64,000 bases of DNA from positions 1,464,001 to 1,528,000 of the forward strand of contig NZ_CP150239.1 of NCBI RefSeq assembly GCF_037975215.1, written 5' to 3'. The notes beneath the pieces were generated by a model. The model saw nothing but the letters and a program-made list of their open reading frames with translations. It had not been told where the DNA came from and made no database searches. The position numbers and the translations under genes were made by a program. Origin of the DNA: Solibacillus sp. FSL R5-0449 (GTDB lineage Bacteria; Bacillota; Bacilli; Bacillales_A; Planococcaceae). Numbering within the stretch: the stretch's first letter is position 1; every line of letters starts with the position of its first letter. This document shows, piece by piece, positions 41,684-50,383 of the stretch.

Positions 41684-42589
41684 TTGGAGCAATATACAAA
41701 TTTACGAGCGGGCGAAAAAGGTGCCTATTTATCGATTATTGCCTACATATTTTTAAGCGCGCTTAAGTTAGCAGCAGGCTATTTAGGAGATTCAGAAGCA
41801 TTAAAGGCAGATGGATTAAACAATACAACAGATATTATTGCTTCAGTAGCCGTTTTGATCGGGCTCAGAATTTCCCAGCGTCCGCCTGATGATGACCATC
41901 GATACGGACATTTTCGTGCAGAAACGATCGCATCACTTGTCGCTTCATTTATTATGATTTATGTCGGGATCGAAGTACTTATATCGGCTGGTGAAAAAAT
42001 CGCTAATCCGATCGATCAGGATCCTTCCATCTTAACAATTATTGTTGCCGTGTTTAGTGCAGCAGGTATGTTTGCAGTTTATAAATATAATTTAAACCTC
42101 TCAAAAAGAATTAACAGTTCTGCTGTTAAAGCGGCAGCCTATGATAACCGCTCTGATGCCTTTGTCAGTATCGGGACAGCAATCGGTATTACCGCAGCGA
42201 TATTAGGTTTCCCGATCGTCGATACGATTACCGCCTTTATTATCGGTTTAATCATTATTAAAACAGCGATCGAAATCTTTAAAGAAGCGGTGTTCTCGTT
42301 AACGGACGGATTTGATACGGAATTGATCAGTTCGATTGAAGAACGTGTTTCGAAAATTCCGCGTGTCCGTGACGTTACCGATGTCCGTGGCAGACAGCAC
42401 GGCAGCTTAATTCTTGTCGATATTACAGTAAGTGTAAATCCTAATCTCAATGTACGTGATTCACATGCCATTACGGAGCAAATTGAAAATGAAGTGAAGC
42501 AGTTGAATCCTTATGCGACAACACTTGTTCATATTGAACCGTATGACCCGAAAGAAATGGTTATTTGCGAAGATGATTTTCATTTCTAA
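41684..42589 (+). CDS. Cation diffusion facilitator (CDF) transporter
   Basis: 301 residues from TTG 41684, four bases after GGGAGGAAAC; upstream codons would run through the hairpin. Six hydrophobic segments; metal-site residues are visible as ALKADGLNNTTDIIAS (the D-x-x-N type of site) and AAYDNRSDAFVS (D-N-x-x-D), then a cytoplasmic C-terminal domain with RQHGSLILVDITV. The DxxN/DxxxD pattern is closer to manganese CDFs such as MneP/MneS than to zinc ones. It would export a divalent metal by proton antiport. Confidence 0.9.
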   Translation: MEQYTNLRAGEKGAYLSIIAYIFLSALKLAAGYLGDSEALKADGLNNTTDIIASVAVLIGLRISQRPPDDDHRYGHFRAETIASLVASFIMIYVGIEVLISAGEKIANPIDQDPSILTIIVAVFSAAGMFAVYKYNLNLSKRINSSAVKAAAYDNRSDAFVSIGTAIGITAAILGFPIVDTITAFIIGLIIIKTAIEIFKEAVFSLTDGFDTELISSIEERVSKIPRVRDVTDVRGRQHGSLILVDITVSVNPNLNVRDSHAITEQIENEVKQLNPYATTLVHIEPYDPKEMVICEDDFHF

Positions 42590-42599
42590 TGACATAGAC

Positions 42600-42644
42600 A
42601 AGCCGTTCTCCTATTACTCGATGTATTAGGAGAACGGCTTTTTT
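42600..42644 (+). terminator. Intrinsic terminator of the CDF gene
   Basis: AAGCCGTTCTCCTA and TAGGAGAACGGCTT form a 14-bp stem followed by six T residues. Confidence 0.92.
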
Positions 42645-42775
42645 CTATGAAAGAATCAAAATCATACATCTTCTGTTAAAATGTAAATACTTGCAAGCTT
42701 TATACCAACGTTAGGTTCTTTAACAAGAGCAACTTACATAGATTCAAAATTTACAAAAAAGAAAGAGGAATACTA

Positions 42776-44716
42776 TTGCATACTACTATCGGGATAGTCG
42801 CTCATGTCGATTCTGGCAAAACGACATTTAGCGAACAATTACTTTATCATACAAATGCGATTAAAAAGCGCGGTCGTGTCGATCACCAGGATGCTTTTTT
42901 AGATAATCATGCGATAGAACGTCAGCGCGGGATTACGATTTTTGCGGAGCAGGGACGGATCGATTACAACGGGCAAGTGTACACACTGATCGATACACCG
43001 GGTCATATCGATTTCGCACCGGAAATGGAACGTGCGGTTCATGTGATGGATGCGGCCATTGTCATTGTCAGTGCGGTCGATGGAATTGAAGGGCATACGG
43101 AAACCGTTTGGCATTTGCTGAGGGAACACCATGTTCCGACATTCATCTTCATTAACAAAATAGATCGTGAAGGAGCGGATGTTGATGCAGTAATGGGTGC
43201 AATTAAAAAAGACCTATCCCCAAATGCCCTCCTGTACAACATTGGCATTGATACTACAGTAAAAGAGTGGCTTGCGGAACGTGATGAACAGCTGATGGAA
43301 AAGTACTTCATTGACGATTTAACGGAGGACGATTGTACCGCAAAGCTGAAGCAGATGATTCATCAGGAACAGGCATTTGTTTGTATGTCGGGTTCAGCTC
43401 TGAAAGATGAGGGGGTACTGGAGTTTTTCGAAACGGTTGCGAAACTGACAGAAACAACATTCGATGCGAACGGATCATTTGAAGGGAAAGTTTATAAAAT
43501 TCGCCATGACAATCAGCAGCGCCTCACATTTATGAAAGCTTTATCGGGTGTTTTAAAGGTGCGTGATGAATTTACATTCGGTGAAACGGCCGAAAAGGTA
43601 ACGGAAATCCGGCTATATAATGGCAACAGTTTTACGACGGTTCAGCAAGTGCAGGCAGGTGATATTTTTGCGGTGAAGGGACTGACGACGCCGATTATTG
43701 GTGATGTAATTGGCGCTAATGAAGCAAACCCTGCCCAATTTGAAATGGTCCCGACATTGCAGGCGAAAGTAATGTACGAAGGTGAATTACATATTAAAGA
43801 ACTTCACCGGATTTTCCGTGAAATTGAAGCGGAGGAGCCGAGTTTACGGGTTGTATGGAATGAGAAATTCCAGGAGATATCGGTTCATGTTATGGGGACG
43901 ATTCAGCTCGAAGTATTAACGGAACTTGTGAAGGACCGCTTCGGAATTGACGTGCAATTCGGCAAACCGCAAATTCTTTATAAAGAAACGATCGCTGCCC
44001 CTACTGTCGGTTATGGCCATTTTGAACCGCTAAAGCATTATGCGGAAGTGCATCTGAAAATGGAACCGAACACGCGTGGTGCAGGCAACACATTCTCGAA
44101 CGAATGCCATACTGATGACTTAACTGTCGGATATCAGCGGTTAATAGAAAAGCATCTATTTGAGCGGGACCATCACGGATTGCTTACAGGTTTTCCGGTA
44201 ACGGATATTCATTTTACGCTACTAACTGGACGTGCACATAACAAGCACACAGAAGGCGGGGACTTTCGGGAAGCATCGTTTCGAGCATTGCGGCAAGGGC
44301 TTGAACAAGTGGGAAATGTACTGTTGGAGCCTTATTACCGATTTAAGTTGAAAGCGTCAAACGACCATATCGGCCGGATGATGTCCGATATCCAACAGGC
44401 AAGCGGTACATTCGAGGCGCCGATTTTAACAGAAGACACCGTGACATTATACGGGCGGGCTCCTGTAGCAACCTTTATGGATTATTCCACTCAATTTGCC
44501 GCTTATACAAACGGGAAAGGCGCGTTAACACTGCAATTTGATGGCTATGATGTATGCCATAACAGTGAAGACATCATTGAACAAATTGGCTACAATAAAA
44601 ACGCCGATCCGGAATATAGTTCTTCGAGCATTTTCTGTGCAAAAGGGAAGGGTTACAGTGTCCCTTGGCATGAAGCAAAAGACGCGATGCATTGTGAAGT
44701 GCAGGAAATTGAATAA
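42776..44716 (+). CDS. Tet(M)/Tet(O)-like translational GTPase
   Basis: 646 residues from TTG 42776 after AAAGAGGAATAC; Tet(M) has 639. G-domain motifs: AHVDSGKT (G1), RGITI (G2), DTPGHIDF (G3) and INKIDREG (G4). Then EF-G-like domains II-V, including RGAGNTFSNECHTD and GRAHNKHTEGGDFREASFRALRQG in domain IV. It belongs to the ribosomal-protection group that removes tetracycline from the ribosome, but it diverges from the acquired Tet proteins in several blocks and sits in ordinary chromosomal context, so resistance is not certain; a housekeeping or stress role is possible. Confidence 0.87.
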   Translation: MHTTIGIVAHVDSGKTTFSEQLLYHTNAIKKRGRVDHQDAFLDNHAIERQRGITIFAEQGRIDYNGQVYTLIDTPGHIDFAPEMERAVHVMDAAIVIVSAVDGIEGHTETVWHLLREHHVPTFIFINKIDREGADVDAVMGAIKKDLSPNALLYNIGIDTTVKEWLAERDEQLMEKYFIDDLTEDDCTAKLKQMIHQEQAFVCMSGSALKDEGVLEFFETVAKLTETTFDANGSFEGKVYKIRHDNQQRLTFMKALSGVLKVRDEFTFGETAEKVTEIRLYNGNSFTTVQQVQAGDIFAVKGLTTPIIGDVIGANEANPAQFEMVPTLQAKVMYEGELHIKELHRIFREIEAEEPSLRVVWNEKFQEISVHVMGTIQLEVLTELVKDRFGIDVQFGKPQILYKETIAAPTVGYGHFEPLKHYAEVHLKMEPNTRGAGNTFSNECHTDDLTVGYQRLIEKHLFERDHHGLLTGFPVTDIHFTLLTGRAHNKHTEGGDFREASFRALRQGLEQVGNVLLEPYYRFKLKASNDHIGRMMSDIQQASGTFEAPILTEDTVTLYGRAPVATFMDYSTQFAAYTNGKGALTLQFDGYDVCHNSEDIIEQIGYNKNADPEYSSSSIFCAKGKGYSVPWHEAKDAMHCEVQEIE

Positions 44717-44785
44717 CGAAGAGAAGGATTTTGCAGGACAATAAAGAAATAAGCTAGAGTGTATAGAAAAAAGGAGGCACTTCTA

Positions 44786-45094
44786 ATGGCATATATTTTA
44801 CAAGTAGATTTCAAAATGGACGGTCCATTCAGCGAAGAAATGGCTGTAGGGTTTAAAGGATTGGCAGAAAGTATTAATGAAGAAGAAGGCATGCTTTGGA
44901 AAATTTGGACAGAGGATGCGGAAGCTGGTGAAGCGGGTGGTATTTACTTGTTTGAAACAAAGGAAACTGCTGCAGCTTACTTGGAAATGCATTCAAAGCG
45001 TCTCAATGGCTTTGGTATAACAGCCATCAACAGCAAAATTTTTGCAGTGAACGAGTCATTAACGAAGATTAACAATGGTCCGGTTAATGGATAA
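44786..45094 (+). CDS. YdhR-type monooxygenase-like protein
   Basis: 102 residues from ATG 44786 after AAAGGAGGCACTTCTA. The ferredoxin-like alpha/beta sequence (MAYILQVDFKMDGPFSEEM, then EEEGMLWKIWTED, GGIYLFETKETAAAYLEMH) matches the YdhR putative monooxygenase family, in which a dimer of about 100 residues binds small aromatic compounds. No cofactor motif is expected. It lies 69 bases after the GTPase gene and may be co-transcribed. Confidence 0.85.
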   Translation: MAYILQVDFKMDGPFSEEMAVGFKGLAESINEEEGMLWKIWTEDAEAGEAGGIYLFETKETAAAYLEMHSKRLNGFGITAINSKIFAVNESLTKINNGPVNG

Positions 45095-45150
45095 ATAAAG
45101 GGACAGAATTAACAATAGAAAATAAGGTCGGAATAGCTCTGACTAATACT

Positions 45151-45197
45151 AAAAGACAAAAGACTCTTTATGCAAGAGAGTTTTTTGTCTTTTTTTT
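45151..45197. terminator. Bidirectional terminator
   Basis: AAAAGACAAAAGACTCT and AGAGAGTTTTTTGTCTTTT form a long A/T-rich stem with a seven-base loop between convergent genes. Confidence 0.85.
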
Positions 45198-45211
45198 ACG
45201 CTTACGCTCAT

Positions 45212-45949
45212 TTAGTTTTTCTTTTGCTTTGACCAAAAGTCAGGAGGCATATAAGGAATTAAAGAATAATCAATTTCATCCCCGGATTGAGTTGCTAATT
45301 GTACAAGTAAAGATTCCTTTTTATTAAGTGGGTTTATTGCTCCGGTTTTAACTGTAATAACCTGAACACCAGTTCTTTTTGGATGACCGACAACAACGAC
45401 CTGATTACCTAAAGTATAAACATCGGTAATTTCAGTTTGAAATGCAACAATATAAAGGTCCAAATCATTTTCATTTTGAAACATGGGGATAGATAAGCCG
45501 AGGTTGTGTTCGAAATCATACCAACCAGAGATTCCAATATCATAATTTGTAAATAATCGATGTAGGGCATAATGGACTCTACTTGGAATATAACTCCATC
45601 TTCCTGTCTTGCTATACCAGTGTTCCTCATATGCAGGTCTTTTATAATCAGGTTTATTTACTATCACTTCAAAAGGAATTTTAGTTCCATTTTTCATCAC
45701 TTCTGAAATTTGGACTATATTTGAAGGGAAAGGTTGCTCTTTCCAAGGAGGATCAGAAATATTTTCAGGTTTGGAAGGTTCAAGATTTTGAAGACGATTT
45801 TCAGCTTCTTTTAATTTTTCTTTAAGGTCTTCAATTTTTTCCTCTAAACTCTTAGCTTCATTTAATTCTTCTGCTTTGCAAAATGGAGCAATACTTATAT
45901 TAAAAATCACTACACAAATAATAAATAAAATCCTTTTGGCAGTTACCAT
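45212..45949 (-). CDS. Secreted protein with coiled coil, unknown
   Basis: 245 residues. A signal peptide spans about 1-26 (ending FCKA-EE). Residues 28-60 are a charged coiled coil (EKIEDLKEKLKEAENRLQNL), followed by a Pro-rich stretch and a globular domain of about 180 residues rich in aromatic residues (EEHWYSKTGRWSYIPSRVHY, GISGWYDFEHNLG). No lipobox Cys. GAGGTG precedes the ATG. No family recognised; it would be exported and may bind the cell surface. Confidence 0.7.
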   Translation of the reverse strand: MVTAKRILFIICVVIFNISIAPFCKAEELNEAKSLEEKIEDLKEKLKEAENRLQNLEPSKPENISDPPWKEQPFPSNIVQISEVMKNGTKIPFEVIVNKPDYKRPAYEEHWYSKTGRWSYIPSRVHYALHRLFTNYDIGISGWYDFEHNLGLSIPMFQNENDLDLYIVAFQTEITDVYTLGNQVVVVGHPKRTGVQVITVKTGAINPLNKKESLLVQLATQSGDEIDYSLIPYMPPDFWSKQKKN

Positions 45950-46406
45950 TTAAACACCTCGAAATTATTTTGCGCTATTGATGCTTAATTATGTTTTAGT
46001 AATTTTTTTCAACAATTAGAGTTGCTTTTGTACAGATTTAAAAGACTTAAAATAAAATAACACTTTGATTTTCTATTTTTTGTTTGAAAAGTTGGACTAT
46101 GATAGGCACGTTTAATTAAATATCTATCTATACTTCAATCTTAAAAATTTTTTAGAGAAATAATGTGAAACTAATTTCCATTTTTACCGTCAGTACAGCG
46201 CACTACTGATTGGTAGAGATTTTAGAAGAATTGAATTAGAATGCCCACGTTACGACTTATCGCTAGTAGGTGTCCAGCACAGCGTTAAGTGAAATTAAAA
46301 ACTATGGGAACGATTAGTATGAAATCTCGACAATTCCTAGTTGCAAAAGCAAATAATTTTTTTAATTCAATCAAATCTATTAAAGGAAAAGAGAGGAAGA
46401 AAGAAA
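45950..46406. other. Intergenic region without recognised features
   Basis: 457 bp between divergent genes. The first half is very AT-rich. The part from about 46185 to 46310 is less AT-rich and contains some short complementary segments, but I could match it to no known riboswitch or RNA family, and no credible ORF is present. Confidence 0.4.
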
Positions 46407-47951
46407 ATGAAGAATACACTTTTTACTGTATTAGGCATACTATTTTTTGTGTGTAACCTGTCTTTATCGGGGACGTTTGCTGCGAGCACAAAGCAATTCT
46501 CAGATGTGCCCTCATCAAAGTACTTTGCCGAAGCGGTTAATGATTTGGCAGAACGTAATATTATCGGAGGGTATCCAGATGGTACATTCAAACCAGGAAA
46601 TACCATTACAAGAGGACAGGCTGCCGCAATTATCGCGAAAATGATCAACTTGGATACTTCAAACGTAAAAAATCCAGGCTTTCAAGATGTTTCAACTGCG
46701 AATAATTACTATAAAGCAATTGCAGCCATGACAGAAGAAGGTATCATCAACGGTTATGGCGATGGGCGTTATGGGCCAAATGATCCAATCAAACGCGGAC
46801 AGATGGCATCAATACTTGTCAAAGCGTTCGATCTGCCACGCTATAGTTTCGATGAAAGTAAAAAACCTTTCAAAGATGTTGACTATTATGCCAATTCACA
46901 TAGCACTAATATTTATATTATCTATAAACTTGGCATCACGGGAGGTACATCGGCTGACAAGTTTAGCCCCAATGCTTTCATCACGAGAGGACAAGCAGCC
47001 AAATTGTTGAAAGCATCTGAAGAAGCAAAACTGTCTATGCTGACATTAAAGGCGAACGACTTAAATTGGGATCGAATTTTTAATGTTGGAGCGAATGAGA
47101 TAAACGCAGGTGTTTTTGAAGGAATCGTAGTGAGCGGGAAAAATCTATCAACCGGTTACACGGGAGATAAGGTCCAGTTATTCCCGTTGAAAGAAGGAAA
47201 GAGTACACTCGTGGTCGTTGGTGAAAAGGCAAACAAGCAAGTTTCTCAAAAATATTATGTACATAGTAAAAAAGAAAATGGCGAGCTGAAGCTGACGCTG
47301 GAAGAAACCGATGATTCTCTGCCGAGAGAAGCGGCTTTACCGCTATGGAATGATTTAAGGATATACTGGTTAGGGAAGGAAATAAGTAAATCACGTGAAG
47401 TATCGTTTGAATCTGTTCAAAACGTATCACTTACAACAATGGATGGAAAAAAGTTGTCTGAAAATGTGAAGTTCGAAAAATGTAATGATGGTTACGATAT
47501 TTGTATCAATATAGAACAACCCGGTCAGTATATTGCTACTGTTCTTATGGTCGGGGGAGTACAAGTACGGTACGGAATTGAAGTGAAACCGAACAATAGT
47601 AGCTTTTACTATCAAGTGAGGGTTGTGAAAGAACAAACTTCTGATCTATTTGATATGGGACAACAATACAACATAGGCAAGCATACACCATTAAGAAAAG
47701 ATATAGAAAAGATAGCTACAGTCATTAGAGATCCAGGTACTAACTTGTATCGTGTGCAAGCTATCGGGCATGAAGAAGGTACGTTCCATATTGGGTTTAA
47801 CAATATAGTAATCGACAAATTGTGCTATGAAACATTTTGTGAATCAAATGTTGAATACGAAATTTCTCTTTTTGTAGATGTGCAGCGAATCGGCTCCATT
47901 GTGAATGTTCATATCCAACCGTCTTCTTTCAGAGCAGACTCTGACGCATGA
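46407..47951 (+). CDS. SLH-domain surface protein
   Basis: 514 residues from ATG 46407 after GAGAGGAAGAAAGAAA. A signal peptide ends near residue 25 (GTFAA-ST). Three S-layer homology modules follow (about 28-215): FSDVPSSKYFAEAVNDLAER with GGYPDGTFKPGNTITRGQAA, FQDVSTANNYYKAI with GYGDGRYGPNDPIKRGQMAS, and FKDVDYYANSHSTN with GTSADKFSPNAFITRGQAAK. They anchor the protein to pyruvylated cell-wall polymer. The C-terminal 300 residues are beta-rich and unrecognised, possibly Ig-like domains. Likely an exported wall-associated protein. Confidence 0.88.
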   Translation: MKNTLFTVLGILFFVCNLSLSGTFAASTKQFSDVPSSKYFAEAVNDLAERNIIGGYPDGTFKPGNTITRGQAAAIIAKMINLDTSNVKNPGFQDVSTANNYYKAIAAMTEEGIINGYGDGRYGPNDPIKRGQMASILVKAFDLPRYSFDESKKPFKDVDYYANSHSTNIYIIYKLGITGGTSADKFSPNAFITRGQAAKLLKASEEAKLSMLTLKANDLNWDRIFNVGANEINAGVFEGIVVSGKNLSTGYTGDKVQLFPLKEGKSTLVVVGEKANKQVSQKYYVHSKKENGELKLTLEETDDSLPREAALPLWNDLRIYWLGKEISKSREVSFESVQNVSLTTMDGKKLSENVKFEKCNDGYDICINIEQPGQYIATVLMVGGVQVRYGIEVKPNNSSFYYQVRVVKEQTSDLFDMGQQYNIGKHTPLRKDIEKIATVIRDPGTNLYRVQAIGHEEGTFHIGFNNIVIDKLCYETFCESNVEYEISLFVDVQRIGSIVNVHIQPSSFRADSDA

Positions 47952-47982
47952 AATCGATTCGAGCTTGAACAACGCTAAATAT

Positions 47983-48010
47983 ATAAACCGCTAATGCTAG
48001 GTTTATTTTT
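47983..48010 (+). terminator. Intrinsic terminator of the SLH protein gene
   Basis: ATAAACC and GGTTTAT pair around a ten-base loop and are followed by TTTTT. Confidence 0.7.
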
Positions 48011-48112
48011 AATGATTTATCTGAAGAAACCTATTCTGTTTAGTAAAAGAGCATATGATAATATGTAATACTCCTTACACTTTATATTATTAACACAGCC
48101 TTTTGGAGAATC

Positions 48113-48202
48113 ATGTCTGATCGGTTATTTTTAATTGTGTTACTTATCTTCCTATTACCTTTGTTTATTAAGTTTTTTGCAGTTAAAAGTAGCACAAAAT
48201 AA
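48113..48202 (+). CDS. 29-residue hydrophobic membrane peptide
   Basis: A short ORF after TTTTGGAGAATC encodes MSDRLFLIVLLIFLLPLFIK followed by FFAVKSSTK: one membrane span with a basic C-terminal tail. It has a reasonable ribosome site and is followed 14 bases later by a strong terminator, so a small transcription unit is plausible. No family recognised. It could be a regulatory membrane peptide; a toxin-like peptide is also possible, but no antisense RNA partner was identified. Confidence 0.5.
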   Translation: MSDRLFLIVLLIFLLPLFIKFFAVKSSTK

Positions 48203-48214
48203 ATTCGAAGTTTG

Positions 48215-48256
48215 AGAAAAGCAGGAACATTGGTAATTCAACGTTCCTGCTTTTCT
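48215..48256. terminator. Bidirectional terminator
   Basis: AGAAAAGCAGGAAC and GTTCCTGCTTTTCT form a 14-bp stem with inner TG/CA pairs between convergent genes. Confidence 0.9.
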
Positions 48257-48305
48257 ATATACTTTTTGTTACATTCATTTTTAGGAACTCTGATAAAGTC
48301 AGCAG

Positions 48306-48839
48306 TTACTTTACAAAAATATGTGCATCGCAATAACACAGCCCTTTACAGCTTGGGCAATCGACTTGATACGGCTCGAAATAGCGCGGCATGTAAATAA
48401 AAGGTTCAAAGCCCTGTGCTGCAAATTGTCGCTCTGCTGCCCAGCGGTTTGTATCGGATTGTACCCATCCAACTGTAACAATTGTTTTTGCAATCAGTTG
48501 TGCGGCTTCTAGGTAAGCGCGTACAAGCTTTGTACCAATTCCTTTTTTACGTTCGTTTGGATGAACGACAAAATGGCTTGTATAATAACTGATGCCTGAT
48601 GCGACCAGTTTCTTTAACGGCTGCAGTTCTTCATGAAAGTAAGGGAACTCCTTGTTGAAATCCAATATTTCATAACCTGCGATATAACCGACAACTTCAT
48701 CCTGTTCATTAACCGCAATATAACGGATGCCACCAGCCTGATCAACAGTATCGGACGTTTCTGGTTCAAATGGTAAAAAATCATTGAGCAATGTCGCAAT
48801 TTGCGCTGCATATTTCTTTTCATAGGGGTAAATATTCAT
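48306..48839 (-). CDS. GNAT acetyltransferase with Cys-rich C-terminus
   Basis: 177 residues. The GNAT core has YIAVNEQDEVVGYIAGYEI, the acetyl-CoA loop FVVHPNERKKGIGTKLVRAY near residue 95 and QFAAQGFEPF near 140. The last 20 residues contain four Cys and a His (VDCPSCKGLCYCDAHIF), an arrangement that could bind a metal and is not part of the standard GNAT fold. Function unknown; cytoplasmic. A GGTGGACC-type sequence lies upstream of the ATG. Confidence 0.82.
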   Translation of the reverse strand: MNIYPYEKKYAAQIATLLNDFLPFEPETSDTVDQAGGIRYIAVNEQDEVVGYIAGYEILDFNKEFPYFHEELQPLKKLVASGISYYTSHFVVHPNERKKGIGTKLVRAYLEAAQLIAKTIVTVGWVQSDTNRWAAERQFAAQGFEPFIYMPRYFEPYQVDCPSCKGLCYCDAHIFVK

Positions 48840-49133
48840 CGGTGGACCTGCCTTCTCATGTTCGAATTTTATTATTTTAACATAATAGGGAACATTATGT
48901 TATTACAATGAGCTTTTGGATAGTTTAGACTGCTCTGGATCAAACAATCCTTTAAAACTAAGGTGAGTTAACCAGTTAACCGTAAGAAGAGGCATTGTGA
49001 AATCCATTTATCCGGCATTTATTTTTGTACTTTTAATCAAAATATTGGCAGTGAACTTTCATTAAATGGGTAATTTTGATAATTGTAAAAACAGAACACT
49101 TGTTCTATAATGTAGAAGAGCGAGGTGTAATGG

Positions 49134-49358
49134 ATGAAGGAACAATTAAGAAAGGCGATGCAACACCATCAAATATTGGATATTGTGTATATCGCCAAAG
49201 ATCAGTCAATAACAAAGCGTCGAATCAAACTAATTAAAATTTCAGGTGATCATGTGCAAGCGTATTGCTTTACCCGTCATGCAAAACGAAATTTTATTGT
49301 AGATAATATTTTGGCGGTACATCCGGTAAATAGAAAAGCGAGAGAATTACAAGCTTGA
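49134..49358 (+). CDS. Small WYL-like domain protein
   Basis: 74 residues after CGAGGTGTAATG. The sequence LDIVYIAKDQSITKRRIKLIKISGD followed by HVQAYCFTRHAKRNFIVDNI is a WYL-like SH3/Sm-type beta barrel, with Y-x-x-x-x-R and the FxxxxILAV ending. WYL domains bind nucleic acid or ligands and regulate other proteins. Stand-alone versions of this size occur in Bacillales. Role unknown. Confidence 0.7.
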   Translation: MKEQLRKAMQHHQILDIVYIAKDQSITKRRIKLIKISGDHVQAYCFTRHAKRNFIVDNILAVHPVNRKARELQA

Positions 49359-49461
49359 ATATATGTAATCTTATTAAATAAAAAAAATTATCATTTATTT
49401 GATTATTTTATGGAATATTCTGACTATTTATGTTATATTACAGATAGGGAGGTGAATACGG

Positions 49462-49593
49462 ATGAAAGCTTTAAAAAGAATGGGGGCAACAAACTTTTTT
49501 GAAAATATTGTGAAAAGTAATCCTAGATTAAATAAATTAAAACGTATGTATTTAATTAGAAAGGGAATTTCAGAATATGTTAAAACAAAATAA
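49462..49593 (+). CDS. 43-residue basic protein, unknown
   Basis: An ORF behind a strong GGGAGGTG encodes MKALKRMGATNFFENIVKSN followed by PRLNKLKRMYLIRKGISEYV and KTK. It is highly basic (about 11 Lys/Arg of 43) with amphipathic helices and no membrane span. A strong terminator begins five bases after the stop, supporting a real gene. No family recognised; small basic proteins of this kind can bind RNA or other proteins. Confidence 0.6.
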   Translation: MKALKRMGATNFFENIVKSNPRLNKLKRMYLIRKGISEYVKTK

Positions 49594-49597
49594 ATAA

Positions 49598-49634
49598 AGC
49601 CCTCCACATTCGATTTGTGGAGGGCTATTTTTTT
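49598..49634 (+). terminator. Intrinsic terminator of the 43-residue protein gene
   Basis: AGCCCTCCACA and TGTGGAGGGCT form an 11-bp stem followed by ATTTTTTT. Confidence 0.92.
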
Positions 49635-49794
49635 ACCTATAGGAACACTATTTTAAATGATTTTGTGTTGAGTAAATTTCAATTCATACATATAGAAAAC
49701 GGTAGATTAGTAAAGTGTTCATAAAATTTTATTTCGCAAATTGGTTTTCTTTTTGAAGAGAGATACATAATATAAATATAAGCAAAGTAATGAT

Positions 49795-49836
49795 AAAGAA
49801 AAACACATAGTTTATTGATATTCAATAAACTATGTG
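49795..49836 (-). terminator. Terminator of the Spo0E-like gene
   Basis: CACATAGTTTATTGA and TCAATAAACTATGTG are a perfect 15-bp inverted repeat with a three-base loop; on the minus strand it is followed by TTTTTCTTT. Confidence 0.8.
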
Positions 49837-49902
49837 CAATTAATAAATCGATATTAACTCAAAATATTTAGAAGCGAAACAATATGTAATCCTTCATTTT
49901 AA

Positions 49903-50067
49903 TTAAGCTGCAATATCCGAATATTTATTAAGTAATTCATCCAGTTCCTGACTGCAATTCACGACTTCCGGATGAGTGAATCCTAAATCTTTTGCTTTTT
50001 TGTACATCAATTTTCTTTTAGTCTCAATTCGTATTTTTAATAGCTTTTTAAACAGTAAAAATTTCAT
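49903..50067 (-). CDS. Spo0E-like aspartyl-phosphate phosphatase
   Basis: 54 residues, short enough to be missed by length cut-offs. GAAGGGAAATTTATCG precedes the ATG. The sequence IETKRKLMYKKAKDLGFTHP followed by EVVNCSQELDELLNKY is the Spo0E signature: helix 1 with a Tyr, then the S-Q-E-L-D-x-L-L-N-x-Y motif. Spo0E, YisI and YnzD dephosphorylate Spo0A-phosphate and delay sporulation. It fits the spore-former assignment. Terminator 67 bases downstream. Confidence 0.88.
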   Translation of the reverse strand: MKFLLFKKLLKIRIETKRKLMYKKAKDLGFTHPEVVNCSQELDELLNKYSDIAA

Positions 50068-50383
50068 CGATAAATTTCCCTTCAGTAGTAGTTGGTAGGT
50101 TTAAACTTTTGTTGAAATAAAATGACAACTGTTTCATCCTATCTTATTTCGGAAGAGATATATGTCGAAACATGCTAAAATTATAAAATTCAATAATTTG
50201 TAAAATATTAAATTTTTATACATAAATAGAAAGCGATATATTTGACTAAACTTAACAGGTATGATTTTTTTGAGAGAAACTTATAGTTGTAAGTAATTCA
50301 TTGAAATCCAATTTTTGTACAACTTGTCCTATGATTGATATAATGAGCGATGTGAATACATATAACAGAAAGAGGTAATGAAA
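50068..50383. other. AT-rich divergent intergenic region
   Basis: 316 bp between the Spo0E-like gene and brxB. It presumably holds both promoters. I see no ORF, hairpin with T-run, or RNA motif worth naming. Confidence 0.4.

Noticed and set aside
45950-46406. Riboswitch or small RNA before the SLH protein gene
   Set aside because: Some short complementary segments exist, but no known motif, no terminator and no clear promoter could be assigned.
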